Shown here: positions 1 to 7,895 of the stretch, one piece after another
How positions within the stretch are numbered: the stretch's first letter is position 1
Layout: the number at the start of each line of letters is the position of its first letter
Assembly: GCF_001468465.1 (NCBI RefSeq)
Contig: NZ_LNSA01000002.1
Coordinates: 1-64,000 of the forward strand
Length of the DNA: 64,000 nucleotides
Source of the DNA: Sphingopyxis sp. H115
GTDB lineage: Bacteria > Pseudomonadota > Alphaproteobacteria > Sphingomonadales > Sphingomonadaceae
Direction: 5' to 3'
The notes under the pieces: generated by a model
Database searches by the model: none
What the model saw: only the letters and a program-made list of their open reading frames with translations
What the model was told of the DNA's origin: nothing
Program-made: the position numbers and the translations under genes

Positions 1-302
1 ACCCCAACCCCTCCCTTAAAGGGGAGGGGCTTTTCCGGCCACAGCAGCGCCGCCGTCTCGGCGGTGTCGCCAACGAAATGCCGCGACAGGCGAAACAATT
101 CTTCGTCGACGCGGGTCGCGAGCAGCGCGCGCACCGTCCCGGCCTTCACCGCCGGGAAATCGAGGGCCTCGGTCAGCGCAGCGATCGCCCAGCCGCGGTC
201 GGGATCGGTGGTGTGGCGGAGGTAATCGACGATCAGCGCGAGCTTCGAATTGCGCGAGCGCGTGTAGATCAGCCGGTCGATCAGGGCCGCGAAGCGCTTC
301 AC
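1..302 (-). CDS. ATP-dependent DNA ligase, N-terminal part (cut by window edge)
   Basis: The minus strand reads an open frame from a GTG at 302 to the window edge. It begins VKRFAALIDRLIYTRSRN and continues with TTDPDRGWAIAALTEAL and ETAALLWP, which matches the N-terminal domain of the bacterial 'cisplatin' type ATP-dependent DNA ligase that seals nicks during repair. The start overlaps the stop of the upstream exonuclease gene as GTGA, so the two are translationally coupled in one repair operon. Only about 100 codons are visible, so the catalytic KxDG lysine lies outside the window. A GC-rich near-palindrome (8-29) lies in frame after the LLWP residues. Confidence 0.85.
   Translation of the reverse strand, partial: MKRFAALIDRLIYTRSRNSKLALIVDYLRHTTDPDRGWAIAALTEALDFPAVKAGTVRALLATRVDEELFRLSRHFVGDTAETAALLWPEKPLPFKGGVG
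8..29. repeat. GC-rich near-palindrome inside the ligase frame
   Basis: CCCCTCCC followed by TTAAA and GGGGAGGGG forms a near-palindrome. A similar CCCCTCCC...GGGAGGGG element lies between genes at 47365-47386. Here it appears to be read through in the ligase frame as PLPFKGG. Confidence 0.5.
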
Positions 303-1312
303 GCCTCCTCCTCCAAATCGCGGCCGACTAGGTGCAGCGCGCGCGCCTTGCGCTGCGTGAGTTCGCACCAGCGGAGCAGCCCGTCCTCGCTGCCGTGGGT
401 GATCCACGTCTCGCCGGGGTTCACCTCCGCGATCGTCGCGGTGAGTTCGTCCCAGTCGGCATGGTCCGAAATGACGAGCGGCAGTTCGACCATCCGCTGC
501 CGCGCGCGTTGGCGCACGCGCATCCAGCCCGACGCCATCGCGGTCACCGGATCGGGCAGCCGCCGCGACCAGCGGTCGTTCAGCGCCGATGGGGGCGCGA
601 GGACGATCTGCCCCGCCATCTCGGCCTTGTCGGTTTCGCTGACGAGGCGGAGTTCGCCAAGGTCAACGCCGTGCAGCGCATAGAGCGCACACATCTTTTC
701 GAGCGCGCCGTGGATATAGATGGGCGCGTCCCATCCCGCGCCGCGTAATTCGGCGATCACCCGCTGCGCCTTGCCCAGCGCATAGGCGCCGACGAGCACG
801 CTGCGATCGGGCTCGGCGCGCACCGCGCCGATCAGCTTGGCGATCTCGTCGCGGGTGGGAGGGTGGCGGAACACCGGCAGGCCGAAGGTCGCCTCGGTGA
901 TAAAAATATCGCACGGCACGACCTCGAAACGCGCGCAGGTCGGGTCGGCGCGGCGTTTGTAATCGCCGGTGACGACGATCCGCTCGCCTGCATATTCCAT
1001 CAATATCTGCGCGCTGCCGAGAACATGGCCGGCGGGATAAAAGCTGAAGCGCACGCCGCCGCGTTCGAACCCGCCGCCATAGGGGAATGCCTGATTATGG
1101 CTCGCCTCGGCATCGACGCCGTAACGCAGCGCCATGATCGCGAGCGTCTCGGGGGTCGCGAACACCGCGCCGTGGCCGCTGCGCGCATGGTCGGCATGGC
1201 CGTGCGTCACCGCGGCGCGGTCGACCGGGCGCGACGGGTCGATCCACAGGTCGGCGGGCTTTACATAGATGCCGCCGGGATGCGGCTCGATCCAGGTTTT
1301 TGTCTTTGCCAT
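299..1312 (-). CDS. Ligase-associated DNA exonuclease (metallo-beta-lactamase fold)
   Basis: This 337-residue protein starts MAKTKTWIEPHPGGIYV. It carries the metal-binding motif HGHADH at residues 37-42, typical of the MBL/beta-CASP nuclease fold. The family is known as the ligase-associated DNA exonuclease and is normally found next to the cisplatin-type ligase, as here. It is predicted to be a cytoplasmic nuclease that processes DNA ends before sealing. The ATG at 1312 shares one base with the stop of the UdgX gene (TGATG), and the stop overlaps the ligase start. The longer upstream frame to 1570 lies wholly inside the UdgX gene and was not used. Confidence 0.9.
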   Translation of the reverse strand: MAKTKTWIEPHPGGIYVKPADLWIDPSRPVDRAAVTHGHADHARSGHGAVFATPETLAIMALRYGVDAEASHNQAFPYGGGFERGGVRFSFYPAGHVLGSAQILMEYAGERIVVTGDYKRRADPTCARFEVVPCDIFITEATFGLPVFRHPPTRDEIAKLIGAVRAEPDRSVLVGAYALGKAQRVIAELRGAGWDAPIYIHGALEKMCALYALHGVDLGELRLVSETDKAEMAGQIVLAPPSALNDRWSRRLPDPVTAMASGWMRVRQRARQRMVELPLVISDHADWDELTATIAEVNPGETWITHGSEDGLLRWCELTQRKARALHLVGRDLEEEA

Positions 1313-2739
1313 CAGGCGGCGAGTCTCCGCGCCCGCGCCAGGTCGGCGACGAATATCGCCCGTTCCTCGGCGGCCCGCGCGCGGTCGGGCAGCCGGAGCA
1401 GGAAGGAGGGGTGGATCGTCGCGATCAGCTTCGTACCGCCTTCCAGCTCGTGTACCGCACCGCGCATCGATTTGATGCTCGCGCTTTTTCCGGTGGCCCC
1501 GCGCAAGGCACTTGCTCCCAGCGTCACGATCAGCTCGGGCTGGACAAAGGCGCGTTCCTTGTCGAGCCACCAGCGGCAGATGTCGATCTCGGCGTTCGTC
1601 GGATTCTGATGAAGCCGCCTTTTGCCGCGCGGCTCGAACTTGAAATGCTTGACCGCGTTGGTGAGGAACAGTTGCGTCCGCTCGAGTCCTGCCTCCTCCA
1701 GCGCCTCATTCAACACCTGCCCAGCCGGGCCGACGAAGGGGCGTCCCTGCAAATCCTCCTGGTCGCCCGGCTGCTCGCCGACGAGCATGATCCGCGCCGC
1801 TTCCGGCCCCTCGCCCGCCACGCCCTGCGTCGCGTCGCAATAGAGCGGGCAGCGCGTGCAGCGATCGACCGCCTTCGCCAATTCGGCCAGCGTCGCGATC
1901 TCGTCGCCTCGGGTCAATTCGTCCTGCACACGCGTCCGCCATTTGCCGGTCAATGGGTTCGCCATCGAAACGGCCTCCGCCCGCATGCGTTCCACCCGCG
2001 CCTCGGCGCCCGCGAGCAGCGGCGCAATATCCTGCGCCTCGGGCAGGTTCTTCCAATATTTCTTCGGCATCTCGGCACGCATCGCGGCAACCTTGACCCG
2101 CGCGGGGTTGAAGATCGCGCCATAATAAGTGCGCCACTGATCCTCGACGACGTCGCTATCGGGCACCTCGTCCTTTGTGCCGCCGGGACCATAGGTCAGC
2201 GTTTCATCCTGCCAGATCGCGCGCGCTTCGGGCGTTACGATCGCCCAGTCCATGCCGTAGAAGCGCCGCTGGAAGAAAGGCGCGGTCAACCGCAATATGC
2301 GATGCGAGGGTTCGAACCACGCCGCGAAACTCTCGCGCCCCGCCTCTTCGCCAAGCCGGCGGAAGCGCACGAAGGCGTGCATCTTGTGCACGTCGCGGCG
2401 GATCGCCTTATCGGCTTTTCGCAGCCAGTCGATTTCGGCGTCGGTCGTGCGCGCAAGCAGGTTCCGGTCGTGCAGCGCGCGCCACATGATCCGGTAAAGC
2501 CGCGCGGGCACCTCGGCATCGCGATGGCAAATCACCCGGTCGGCAATCTCGACCAGCTCGCGCGGCAGGCTGAGCCGCCCCGCGGGTGCGGCCGCGACCT
2601 CATCGCCGAACAGCGAAGCCCCTTCGGCACTACCGCGCCAGCTCACGTCTTCGGGCGCCACCCCGCCCGCGAGCAGCCCGCGCGCCGCGGCCCGCCATTC
2701 GGCAAAGTCGCCGGGGACCTTGAGCACCACTTCTCTCAT
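1312..2739 (-). CDS. udgX: UdgX uracil-DNA-binding protein fused to a TIGR03915/DUF4130 DNA-metabolism domain
   Basis: This 475-residue protein has two parts. Residues 1-250 resemble the DUF4130/TIGR03915 family that travels with radical SAM partners. Residues 280-475 are a UdgX-type family 4-like uracil-DNA glycosylase. Visible motifs are GEQPGDQEDLQGRPFVGPAG at 321-340, KRRLH at 373-377 and HPSFLLR at 443-449. In characterised UdgX the histidine of the KRRIH loop bonds covalently to the abasic site, and the equivalent His377 is present. Cys294, Cys297 and Cys388 are likely Fe-S ligands. The ATG at 2739 overlaps the upstream radical SAM stop as ATGA. Confidence 0.92.
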   Translation of the reverse strand: MREVVLKVPGDFAEWRAAARGLLAGGVAPEDVSWRGSAEGASLFGDEVAAAPAGRLSLPRELVEIADRVICHRDAEVPARLYRIMWRALHDRNLLARTTDAEIDWLRKADKAIRRDVHKMHAFVRFRRLGEEAGRESFAAWFEPSHRILRLTAPFFQRRFYGMDWAIVTPEARAIWQDETLTYGPGGTKDEVPDSDVVEDQWRTYYGAIFNPARVKVAAMRAEMPKKYWKNLPEAQDIAPLLAGAEARVERMRAEAVSMANPLTGKWRTRVQDELTRGDEIATLAELAKAVDRCTRCPLYCDATQGVAGEGPEAARIMLVGEQPGDQEDLQGRPFVGPAGQVLNEALEEAGLERTQLFLTNAVKHFKFEPRGKRRLHQNPTNAEIDICRWWLDKERAFVQPELIVTLGASALRGATGKSASIKSMRGAVHELEGGTKLIATIHPSFLLRLPDRARAAEERAIFVADLARARRLAA

Positions 2740-3986
2740 AACGCGAGGGCCAGCTGCTCCGCCGGGGGCGCGAAGCGTGCGCGCAGATCGGCGCTGTCGG
2801 TGAGCTTTCCCGGCCGCCAGTCGGGGGTGACGATGAAAGGCAGAAGTTTTTTCACCGATGCGGTCAGCTTCGCGAGATCGCCGAGCCTGAGCTTGCCCAG
2901 CCGCCGCGCCGCGACGATGCGGTCGACGGCGCGCGTCCCCAGCCCCGGCACGCGCAGCAGCAGTTCGCGCGGCGCGCGGTTGATGTCGACCGGAAAAATC
3001 TCGCGCCGCTGGAGCGCCCACGCAAGCTTCGGATCGATCGTGAGGTCGAGCATCCCCCCGCGGCCCCCTTCCATGATCTCGGCGCGCTCGAAGCCGTAGA
3101 AGCGGAGCAGCCAGTCGGCCTGGTACAGCCGGTGCTCGCGCATCAGCGGCGGGCGCACCGGCGGCAGGTCGCGGCTCGCATCGGGGATCGGGCTGTACGC
3201 CGAATAATAGACGCGGCGGAGCTGGTAGCCCGAATAAAGGTTCGTCGCGGTCTTCAATATATCGTCGTCGCGCGCCGCGTCGGCGCCGACGATCATCTGC
3301 GTCGATTGCCCCGCGGGCGCGAAGCGCGGCGGCTTTGCCTTGCCGATCAAGCGGCTTTTCGCCGCCTCGATCGCGTCGGATTCGCCGACGCGCACCGACG
3401 CCATCGTCTTGCGGATCGTCTCGGGCTTTTTTTCGGGCGCGAAACTATGCAATCCCTCTTCGGTCGGCAGTTCGACATTGGTCGAGAGGCGATCGGCATA
3501 GAGCCCCGCCAGCGCGACCAGTCCCGGATCGGCGCCCGCAATCGTCTTCAGATGGATGTAGCCGCCGAACCGATGCTCCTCGCGCAGGATGCGCGCCACC
3601 TCGACCAGTTGCTCCATCGTATAATCTTCGGACCGGATGATGCCCGACGAGAGGAACAGCCCCTCGATATAATTGCGCTTGTAGAAATCGAGCGTCAGCG
3701 CCGCGACCTCCTGCGGGCTGAAGCGCGCGCGCTCGACATTGCTCGACGCGCGGTTGATGCAGAAGCGGCAGTCGTAGATGCAGAAGTTGGTGAGCAATAT
3801 CTTGAGCAGCGAGATGCACCGTCCGTCGGGCGCATAGCTGTGGCAAATGCCCATGCCCTCGGTCGAGCCAATGCCCTTCGTTGCCGTCGAATCGCGCTTC
3901 ACCGTCCCCGACGACGCACAGGACGCGTCATATTTCGCGGCATCGGCAAGGATCGCCAGTTTTTCGAGAATCGGCTTCGCAGACAT
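2736..3986 (-). CDS. Putative DNA modification/repair radical SAM protein
   Basis: The protein has 416 residues with the radical SAM cluster motif CIYDCRFC (Cys69, Cys73, Cys76) and a C-terminal helix-hairpin-helix-like stretch (LLRVPGLGTRAVDRIVAAR), which suggests DNA contact. It matches the TIGR03916 family, which is almost always adjacent to a UdgX/DUF4130 partner. It would use S-adenosylmethionine and a 4Fe-4S cluster for radical chemistry; the substrate is unknown. It is the first gene of the four-gene repair operon, with its stop overlapping the udgX start. The gene to its 5' side is separated by 59 bases. Confidence 0.9.
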   Translation of the reverse strand: MSAKPILEKLAILADAAKYDASCASSGTVKRDSTATKGIGSTEGMGICHSYAPDGRCISLLKILLTNFCIYDCRFCINRASSNVERARFSPQEVAALTLDFYKRNYIEGLFLSSGIIRSEDYTMEQLVEVARILREEHRFGGYIHLKTIAGADPGLVALAGLYADRLSTNVELPTEEGLHSFAPEKKPETIRKTMASVRVGESDAIEAAKSRLIGKAKPPRFAPAGQSTQMIVGADAARDDDILKTATNLYSGYQLRRVYYSAYSPIPDASRDLPPVRPPLMREHRLYQADWLLRFYGFERAEIMEGGRGGMLDLTIDPKLAWALQRREIFPVDINRAPRELLLRVPGLGTRAVDRIVAARRLGKLRLGDLAKLTASVKKLLPFIVTPDWRPGKLTDSADLRARFAPPAEQLALAL

Positions 3987-4045
3987 GCCGCATGCCTATC
4001 ACGCGAACATAGAGAGAACAAATATCCTGCGTTAAGTTGCCGCGG

Positions 4046-5590
4046 TCACGCGTCGCGCCACCGCGCCGGCAGCGCGATATCGACGATCAGCCCGTCCGGT
4101 TCCCAGCGCCGCTCGATCGTTCCGCCCAGATTGTTCTTCACGCTGCGTTCCATCAGCAGCGTGCCGAAGCTGGTGCGATCGGGCGCGACGATTTCGCGGG
4201 CGCCGCCGCTCTCAGCCCAGGTCAGCCGGAACATACGATCATCGGCGCCTTCGGCGTCCTGCGTCCAGCCGATATCGACGCGCCCGGCTTCGCCTGTCAG
4301 CGCGCCATGCTTGACGGCGTTGGTCGCAAGTTCGTTGAACAGCAGCGCCATTGCGACGAGCGCATTTTCGGGCAGCAACAGGTCGGGGCCCGACCAGCGG
4401 ATCCGCGGGAAGGCCGCCTCGACCTCGCGCATCAGCGCATGCATCGACCCGGTCATGAAATTGGACCCGAGCAGGACATTTTGCGCGCGATTGAGCGCGT
4501 CGAGCCGGCTGCTGATCCGTTCGACATAATCGTCGACGTCCTGCGCGGCGTGGCGGGTCAGCGAGATGATCGCGCTGACCGTCGCGAACAGGTTTCGCAT
4601 CCGGTGGTGCAATTCGCGCATCAACAGATTGGCATTTTCCTGCCGGCTTTTCTGCTCGGTGATGTCGATGCAGATCCCGGTCAGGACGGCATCGTCGGCC
4701 TTGACGTCCCAGTCGCCGCGAATGCCCAGCCAGCGCACGCCGCGTTCGGGATGAACGATCCGATGCTCGACCTTGTACGGCGATCCGTCGGCAACCGATT
4801 CGCGCAGCGCGGCCAGCACCGACTCGCGGTCGTCGGGATGGATGCGGCCGATCGTGTCGTCGCGCGTCGCCAGCGCGGTGCGGTAGTCGGCGCCCCACAG
4901 TTCGGCGACCGCGCCGCGCCAATCGACCCCCTGGGTGCGGGCGTCGTATCGCCACGTCGCGATCCCCGAAAAATCGAGCGCGCGTTCGAGCGTTCGGCGC
5001 GCCTCGTCGCGTTCGGCGCCGAGGCGGCGCAGGTCCGCCTCCGCCATGATGATCCCGGCAAAATCTTCGAGCCGTTCGAGCTCGACATCGGTCAACGCAT
5101 CCCGTTGTTCCCGGTCGATGATACAAAGACTGCCGAGGACCGCACCATTATAAGCGCGCAGCGGCACCCCGGCATAGAAGCGGATATGAAGATCGCCCGT
5201 CACCAGCGGATTGTCATGAAATCGCGGATCGCCGAGCACGTCGGTGACCATCACCGGCCGGTCTTCGGCAATGACATATTGGCAAAAGCTCATCTCGCGC
5301 GGCGTTTCGGGGGTATCGAGGCCGTAGGCCGATTTGAACCACTGGCGACAGTCGTCGACCAAGGAAACAAGGGTGATGGGCACGCCGTAAAGTTCGGAAA
5401 CCATTTTGGTCACCCGATCGAACGCCTGTTCGGGTGGCGTGTCCATGATGCGATATTCACGGAGCGTATCAAGGCGAAGCCGTTCCGCCCGTGCAACCTC
5501 ATCTCCCCCGTCCGCCAAACCCCGTCCCTCGCCATCCTTCGATGCGGCGGGCGCCGCATCGTTCATCTCCCCGCGGCGCTGCTCTGCCAT
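4046..5590 (-). CDS. GAF-PAS sensor histidine kinase of the HWE/HisKA_2 type
   Basis: The 514-residue protein has a GAF domain (about 35-185), a PAS/PAC domain (about 205-315), and a kinase core with ELHHRMRN (phospho-acceptor probably His329) and the N-box FNELATNAVKHGAL (Asn424). The HRxxN dimerisation box is typical of the HWE/HisKA_2 kinases that phosphorylate PhyR in alphaproteobacteria. There is no transmembrane segment, so it should sense a cytoplasmic signal. It is divergent from phyR, 210 bases away, which supports a role in the general stress response. AAGGA precedes the ATG at 5590 by about 9 bases. Confidence 0.88.
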   Translation of the reverse strand: MAEQRRGEMNDAAPAASKDGEGRGLADGGDEVARAERLRLDTLREYRIMDTPPEQAFDRVTKMVSELYGVPITLVSLVDDCRQWFKSAYGLDTPETPREMSFCQYVIAEDRPVMVTDVLGDPRFHDNPLVTGDLHIRFYAGVPLRAYNGAVLGSLCIIDREQRDALTDVELERLEDFAGIIMAEADLRRLGAERDEARRTLERALDFSGIATWRYDARTQGVDWRGAVAELWGADYRTALATRDDTIGRIHPDDRESVLAALRESVADGSPYKVEHRIVHPERGVRWLGIRGDWDVKADDAVLTGICIDITEQKSRQENANLLMRELHHRMRNLFATVSAIISLTRHAAQDVDDYVERISSRLDALNRAQNVLLGSNFMTGSMHALMREVEAAFPRIRWSGPDLLLPENALVAMALLFNELATNAVKHGALTGEAGRVDIGWTQDAEGADDRMFRLTWAESGGAREIVAPDRTSFGTLLMERSVKNNLGGTIERRWEPDGLIVDIALPARWRDA

Positions 5591-5745
5591 GAATATGGTC
5601 CTTACAAAAGCATGCTGGCCGTATCATGCGGAAATTCGCACGATTACACCGACTTATGGCGTGGCCTCTTCGCGTCCCGGCTGACTCTACGCATTGCGCC
5701 CGGACAAGTTGCAGCAATCCTGCGAGCATTTGGGTGCGAGGAGCG

Positions 5746-5771
5746 GGAACCGACCCGCGCGCAGGCGCGTA
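5746..5771 (+). promoter_or_regulatory. Candidate EcfG-type promoter of phyR
   Basis: GGAAC at 5746-5750 is followed by 17 bases and CGTA at 5768-5771. The known EcfG consensus is GGAAC-N16/17-CGTT. A transcript would start near 5778, which excludes the in-frame ATG at 5771 and leaves a short leader before the ATG at 5801. Confidence 0.6.
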
Positions 5772-5800
5772 TGACGACACTTGATGAGGGAGCATTTTCG

Positions 5801-6595
5801 ATGACATTGGGTGAGGAACTTCGCGGCCATCTTCCGTATCTGCGCCGCTATGCGCGCGCCTTGACCGGCAGCCAGCAGCATGGCGACAATTTCGTGCATA
5901 CCACGCTGGAAGTCATCGTCGCCGCGCCCGAAGAGTTCCATAGCGGCGACGGGACCCGCATCGACCTCTACCGCAATTTCCACCGCATCTGGGAAAGCGC
6001 CTATATCGACGAAGGCGAGGACGCCGACGAAGGCGAACATCCGCTGGTCCGCGCGGCGCATCGCCGCCTTGTCCAGATCACGCCGCTTGGCCGGCAGATC
6101 CTGCTGCTCACCGCGCTCGAAGGCTTTTCGGTCGAAGAAGCCGGACTGATCACCGGCACCGACAGCGAAACGGTCGAGACGCTGCTCGCCGATGCCGTCG
6201 GCGAACTCGACCGCGAAACGCGCACGTCGGTGCTGATCATCGAGGATGAGCCGCTGATCGCGATGGAACTCGAACAGATCGTCCGCGACCTCGGCCACCG
6301 CATCGCCGGCATCGCGACGACGCATGACGACGCCGTCGCGGCGTTCGAGGAAACTGACGCCGGGCTCGTCCTTGCCGATATCCAGCTCGCCGACGGGTCC
6401 TCGGGAATCGATGCGGTGCAGGAGATATTGGCGATCGCCCCCGTGCCCGCGATCTTCATCACCGCCTTTCCCGAACGGCTGCTCACCGGCGGGCGGGTCG
6501 AACCGACCTTCCTGATTTCAAAGCCGTTCCGCGAAAACACCGTGCGCGCGGCGATCAGCCAGAGCCTGCTGTTCACCCCGCAGCTCGCGGCCTAA
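5801..6595 (+). CDS. phyR: General stress response regulator PhyR
   Basis: The 264-residue length is normal for PhyR. Residues 1-135 form a sigma-like domain (LPYLRRYARALTGSQQHGD) and residues 143-260 a receiver domain with acidic pocket EDE (148-150), phospho-acceptor Asp193, and Lys241. The sequence FITAFPERLLTG fits the FATGUY receiver subclass. When phosphorylated, PhyR binds the anti-sigma factor NepR and releases EcfG. GAGGGAG precedes the ATG at 5801 by about 8 bases, so this start is preferred to 5771. A GGAAC-type promoter lies just upstream. nepR-ecfG lies 1.3 kb downstream, separated by two inserted minus-strand genes. Confidence 0.95.
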   Translation: MTLGEELRGHLPYLRRYARALTGSQQHGDNFVHTTLEVIVAAPEEFHSGDGTRIDLYRNFHRIWESAYIDEGEDADEGEHPLVRAAHRRLVQITPLGRQILLLTALEGFSVEEAGLITGTDSETVETLLADAVGELDRETRTSVLIIEDEPLIAMELEQIVRDLGHRIAGIATTHDDAVAAFEETDAGLVLADIQLADGSSGIDAVQEILAIAPVPAIFITAFPERLLTGGRVEPTFLISKPFRENTVRAAISQSLLFTPQLAA

Positions 6596-6644
6596 CGTCT
6601 ACAAGGTGGGCGGTACCGGCCCGTCGAAAGCCGGGCAAAGGCCG

Positions 6645-7199
6645 TCAATCCGGCGAAGGCCCGCTGCCCGTCAGCTGGTCGACATTGTCCATGATCGTGC
6701 GGAACGCCTCGCTCGACGGCATTTCGTCGGCGCTGCGCCGCGGCATTTCGCCGCTGTCCAAGATGGCCTGCAGCGCGGCGCGGCCGCGCGACACGCGGCT
6801 TTTCATCGTGCCGACGGCGCAGCCGCAGATCGCCGCACCTTCTTCATAGGATAATTGCCCGGCGCCGATCAGGATGAGCGCCTCGCGCTGGTCGACGGGC
6901 AGCATCAGCAGCGCGCGCTGGACGTCGGCGAGGTGAAGGCTGTCGTCCTGGTCGTCGGGGGCGACAAGCAGCCGTTCGGCCGCCATCTCGTCATATTCGG
7001 CGGTGAATTTCTTGCGCCGCATCTGCGACAGGAAACAGTTGCGCAGTATCACGAAGGCCCAGCTTTTCATGCTGGCGGGCCCCGGCACATATTGCGCGCG
7101 CGCCTTCCACGCCTTCAGCATCGTTTCCTGCACCAGATCGTCCGCCATGTCGGCGTTGCCGGTCAGGCTGCGGCCAAAGGCGCGCAGGTGCGGCAACAT
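6645..7199 (-). CDS. Second EcfG-family sigma factor (5' end probably disrupted)
   Basis: At least 184 residues encode an ECF sigma factor very similar to the EcfG at 8153-8779. Shared segments include LPHLRA-GRSL-GN, FVILRN-FLSQMRR, DQREALIL and GTMKSRVSR. Region 2 and region 4 are both intact. No good ribosome binding site precedes the ATG at 7199, and the same frame continues upstream as coding-like sequence (PQPLDDTSFKRELAA) with no start codon before a stop. A well-placed ATG with GGAG exists at 7291 but in another frame. The gene may therefore be frameshifted, recoded, or start at 7199 with a trimmed end. The BLUF gene lies upstream on the same strand. Confidence 0.85.
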   Translation of the reverse strand: MLPHLRAFGRSLTGNADMADDLVQETMLKAWKARAQYVPGPASMKSWAFVILRNCFLSQMRRKKFTAEYDEMAAERLLVAPDDQDDSLHLADVQRALLMLPVDQREALILIGAGQLSYEEGAAICGCAVGTMKSRVSRGRAALQAILDSGEMPRRSADEMPSSEAFRTIMDNVDQLTGSGPSPD

Positions 7200-7246
7200 C
7201 GCCGCGAGTTCGCGCTTGAAGCTGGTATCGTCGAGCGGTTGAGGCG

Positions 7247-7291
7247 TTACGTCGCTGATAAAATGGCCTTTGTATGGCGATGGGTGGTCAT
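7247..7291 (-). CDS. 14-codon leader ORF before the second sigma factor
   Basis: The ATG at 7291 is preceded by GGAG with 5 bases of spacing and encodes MTTHRHTKAILSAT before a TAA. It lies in a different frame from the sigma gene; a -1 shift anywhere along it would join it to the coding-like frame that runs into the sigma factor. It could be the displaced true start of that gene or a leader peptide. Confidence 0.4.
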   Translation of the reverse strand: MTTHRHTKAILSAT

Positions 7292-7341
7292 CTCAGCTCC
7301 GGCTTAGCGGCTTGGCATGGCATTGCAAGCGCACCCCCGGG

Positions 7342-7746
7342 TCACGCCGGGCGCGGACGGCGGCCGAGCGCGATGAAATTGTAGAAAATCCGTTCATCCT
7401 CGGCATCGATGCGCCCGTTGGCGGCGAGCCGCGCCAGCGCGTCGTCGCGCCATTCGAAGCGCGGATCATAAAGCATCGCCCATTCGGCGAAATCGCGCGT
7501 CTCGACCGGCCGTCGCCGCACCTCGATCATGCCGCTGTGCCGCGGATCGGCGCGGATAACGGCAAGGCAGGCATCGACCCGTTCGGCCGGCCCCTCGAGA
7601 AGTTGCAGGAAATTGCGGCCGTTATAGACGAGCGCGCCGGTCAGTTCGTCGCGGATATTGTTGCGCCGCGCCGAAACGAGGATCGCGGCGATATCCTCTT
7701 CGCGGATCAACGGGTCGGCGACGCTGACATAAGTAACGGAAAGCAA
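7342..7746 (-). CDS. BLUF-domain blue-light sensor protein
   Basis: The 134-residue protein is a single BLUF domain plus a short tail. All the photochemical residues sit at canonical spacing: Tyr6, Asn30, Gln48 (in FLQLLEG), Trp89 and Met91 (in EWAML). These match Tyr8, Asn32, Gln50, Trp91 and Met93 of Slr1694-type BLUF proteins. It should bind FAD and sense blue light in the cytoplasm. The start is a TTG at 7746, preceded by AGGTGG with 4 bases of spacing. It lies upstream of the second sigma gene on the same strand, inside the stress-response locus. No effector domain is present, so it must act through a protein partner. Confidence 0.88.
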   Translation of the reverse strand: MLSVTYVSVADPLIREEDIAAILVSARRNNIRDELTGALVYNGRNFLQLLEGPAERVDACLAVIRADPRHSGMIEVRRRPVETRDFAEWAMLYDPRFEWRDDALARLAANGRIDAEDERIFYNFIALGRRPRPA

Positions 7747-7862
7747 AAGGCCACCTCTCGGATGCCGGCAAAAAGCCCGGCAAAGTGTGACCCCTCACAC
7801 CTCATCGCTTACGGGCCCTGTGCTTTCTTGGCAACGCGTTCGTCGCAAAAAAACGAAGCCGT

Positions 7863-7887
7863 GGAACCAGCGGCGCCTTTCCTCGTT
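7863..7887 (+). promoter_or_regulatory. EcfG-type promoter of nepR-ecfG
   Basis: GGAAC at 7863-7867, 16 bases, then CGTT at 7884-7887 is an exact match to the EcfG promoter consensus. It implies autoregulation of nepR-ecfG. Transcription would begin around 7893-7896, essentially at the nepR ATG. Confidence 0.75.
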
Positions 7888-7895
7888 GCTTCGGC

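Noticed and set aside
1300-3099. Large plus-strand open frame (599 codons) over the repair operon
   Set aside because: It is antisense to udgX and the radical SAM gene, rich in Arg/Ala shadows with no motif; high-GC genomes give such frames.
4037-6595. Frame of 852 codons that would start PhyR far upstream
   Set aside because: Most of it is antisense to the histidine kinase; the PhyR part begins at 5801 with a ribosome binding site and a promoter at 5746.
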